A model generated the notes under the pieces. The model had not been told where the DNA came from and made no database searches. It saw only the letters and a program-made list of their open reading frames with translations. This document shows, one piece after another, positions 62,820-64,000 of a stretch of 64,000 bases of DNA (the first letter of the stretch is position 1; each line of letters begins with the position of its first letter). The DNA is from Perlabentimonas sp034003245 (GTDB lineage Bacteria > Bacteroidota > Bacteroidia > Bacteroidales > Tenuifilaceae), in NCBI GenBank assembly GCA_034003245.1, contig JAVEYY010000018.1:1-64000 (forward strand), in the 5' to 3' direction. The position numbers were made by a program, and so were the translations under genes.

Positions 62820-63818
62820 ATGAAGAGATACATTGTCTTTTTTTCCATCGTGCTACTGGTAAGTTGCACTAGCAACCCAAAGCGCAACTACACCCAAATA
62901 AATGGTTTTGCGCAGGGAACCACCTACAACATTAGCTACTTTGATCAGCAGCAGCGAGATTTTTCCACATCAATTCAAGAAATTCTCGAGAAAGTTGATA
63001 GTTCCATGTCGCTTTACCGCGAAAACTCCATTATCAACAACTTCAACCGGAGCGAGAAGGGAATGGAGGTTGACTCGTTGCTTGCCCAAGTGGTGAACCT
63101 TTCGTTAATGTACTCTGCCCAGTCGAGTTGGGCTTTCGACATAACCGTTGGCCCACTGGCCAAAGTTTGGGGTTTCCATGCCAAGAGGGGCGAAATGCCC
63201 GACGAGCTATCCATTGATCGGCTGAAAAAACTAACCGGACCCGATATGATTTCGATAGATGGCAATTTCATTTCCAAAAAATCACTTGAGGTAATGATTG
63301 ATGTTAATGCCATTGCACAGGGTTACACAGTGGATCTGCTTGCCGAGTTTTTGGAAATTAAAGGTGTAAAAGATTACCTAGTGGAGCTGGGGGGCGAAAT
63401 TCGCACAAAGGGTATCAGCTCTCGAGGAAAGAATTGGTTGGTTGGGGTAGATAAACCAGTTGACAACGCCATGTCGGGCGAGAATTTACAGGCAATAATT
63501 GGACTCTCGGGCGAGTCGCTGGTAACATCTGGTAATTACCGAAAGTTCTTTGTTCGCGAAGGGGTTAAGTATAGTCACACCATTAATCCTGTCACGGGCT
63601 ACCCCGTTACCCATTCATTACTTAGCGCCACGGTTATCGATAGCACATCGGCACGGGCCGATGCCCTGGCAACTGCATTTATGGTAATGGGAGTTGATAA
63701 GGCCAAGGAATGGCTAGACAAAAATCCCGATGTGGATGCATACCTAATTTACTCCAACCAAAATGGAGATTATGAGGTATGGATGACAAAAGGGTTTGAG
63801 AAACGAATTGTTGATTAA
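62820..63818 (+). CDS. apbE: FAD:protein FMN transferase (ApbE), lipoprotein
   Basis: This enzyme moves FMN from FAD onto Thr residues of partner proteins, for example NqrB/NqrC of the sodium-pumping NADH:quinone reductase. The 332-residue precursor has a lipobox LVSC, so it acts at the periplasmic face. GFAQGTTYNISYF near residue 30, SLYRENSIINNFNR near 65, FDITVGPLAKVWGFH near 105, DVNAIAQGYTVDLLAE near 160, and the metal-binding region SHTINPVTGYPV near 242 are ApbE blocks. It is convergent with an NqrM-like gene, supporting the Na+-NQR role. Confidence 0.93.
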   Translation: MKRYIVFFSIVLLVSCTSNPKRNYTQINGFAQGTTYNISYFDQQQRDFSTSIQEILEKVDSSMSLYRENSIINNFNRSEKGMEVDSLLAQVVNLSLMYSAQSSWAFDITVGPLAKVWGFHAKRGEMPDELSIDRLKKLTGPDMISIDGNFISKKSLEVMIDVNAIAQGYTVDLLAEFLEIKGVKDYLVELGGEIRTKGISSRGKNWLVGVDKPVDNAMSGENLQAIIGLSGESLVTSGNYRKFFVREGVKYSHTINPVTGYPVTHSLLSATVIDSTSARADALATAFMVMGVDKAKEWLDKNPDVDAYLIYSNQNGDYEVWMTKGFEKRIVD

Positions 63819-63839
63819 TTGGCGCAAACCAATACTAAC

Positions 63840-64000
63840 CTACTGCTTTTCAACAGGTAAACCACACGCCCCCGATCCGCAGCCACAGCCAAACGATCGG
63901 GTATTGGCATTGATTGAGCAATCTTCTGCTTCCGATTTTTTCTTGCCCAGAAGAGCAAAAGCAACAAAGAAGAATCCCACAATAACTATAAGTAAACCTA
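63840..64000 (-). CDS. NqrM-like small cysteine-rich membrane protein (N-terminus outside window)
   Basis: Reading leftward from base 63998, the frame encodes the last 52 residues and stops at 63840-63842. It shows a hydrophobic segment (LLIVIVGFFFVAFALLG), a basic GKKK, then a Cys cluster: one Cys followed by GCGCGSGACG. A membrane helix plus Lys plus four cysteines ending CxCx4C matches the layout of NqrM (DUF539), needed for Na+-NQR assembly. It faces apbE, whose product acts on the same complex. A FeoB-associated Cys-rich protein is the alternative. Only the 3' end is visible. Confidence 0.6.
   Translation of the reverse strand, partial: GLLIVIVGFFFVAFALLGKKKSEAEDCSINANTRSFGCGCGSGACGLPVEKQ

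Overview
The window comes from a Bacteroidota chromosome, most likely a free-living or sediment-type member of the Bacteroidales/Marinilabiliales. The evidence is the promoter type (TAnnTTTG -7 boxes), secreted MORN-repeat and PD40 proteins, a PG0541-type protein beside an RND pump, an NqrM-like protein beside ApbE, and TPR/beta-barrel surface genes. No phage, insertion sequence, CRISPR array, rRNA or tRNA was seen. It reads as ordinary core chromosome with scattered accessory genes.

Layout. 1-9.4 kb: the tail of an unidentified gene, a secreted MORN-repeat protein, gyrB, a plugless outer-membrane-barrel gene downstream of a 1024-residue TPR protein, and idi. 9.5-19.8 kb: a copper-type P-ATPase, a carrier-protein-like gene without the phosphopantetheine serine, then a tetR-tolC-adaptor-RND pump operon ending in a PG0541-family gene, and a lone receiver-domain protein. 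19.8-26.4 kb: a subclass B1 metallo-beta-lactamase, a TPR-PD40-SPOR-SPOR envelope protein, a TraB/GumN protein, dapB and lepB. 26.4-35.4 kb: a SNF2 helicase, bcp-recA, an M28 peptidase lipoprotein and a Cache-HAMP-GAF-PAS sensor with no output domain. 35.5-41.1 kb: algH/yqgE facing a five-gene minus-strand operon (AMP nucleosidase, holA, rhomboid protease, Nudix hydrolase, class IV aminotransferase), an HSDR_N-type nuclease-like protein and a GNAT enzyme. 41.1-47.4 kb: two tandem PD40 proteins, a 2-oxoacid dehydrogenase E2 and an MscS-like channel. 47.4-57.8 kb: a 1715-residue SLC12-type cation-chloride cotransporter fused to an AAA ATPase, a methyltransferase, a hybrid histidine kinase and nhaC. 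58-64 kb: a PLP aminotransferase, a MATE exporter, a fused glycosyltransferase, apbE and the 3' end of an nqrM-like gene.

Two things stand out. First, the cotransporter-ATPase fusion is an unusual architecture: an ion cotransporter carrying a P-loop ATPase and winged-helix module on one chain. It lies directly upstream of an MscS-like channel gene, with nhaC nearby, which suggests an ion or volume-homeostasis module. Second, the carrier-protein-like gene and the tetR efflux operon share a 51-bp promoter/operator: 40 of 51 positions match, and an interrupted palindrome with a 14-bp gap ends exactly 3 bp before each -7 box. This suggests one regulon under the TetR protein.

All functional calls rest on motif and family recognition by eye. 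No database search, structure prediction or promoter mapping was possible.
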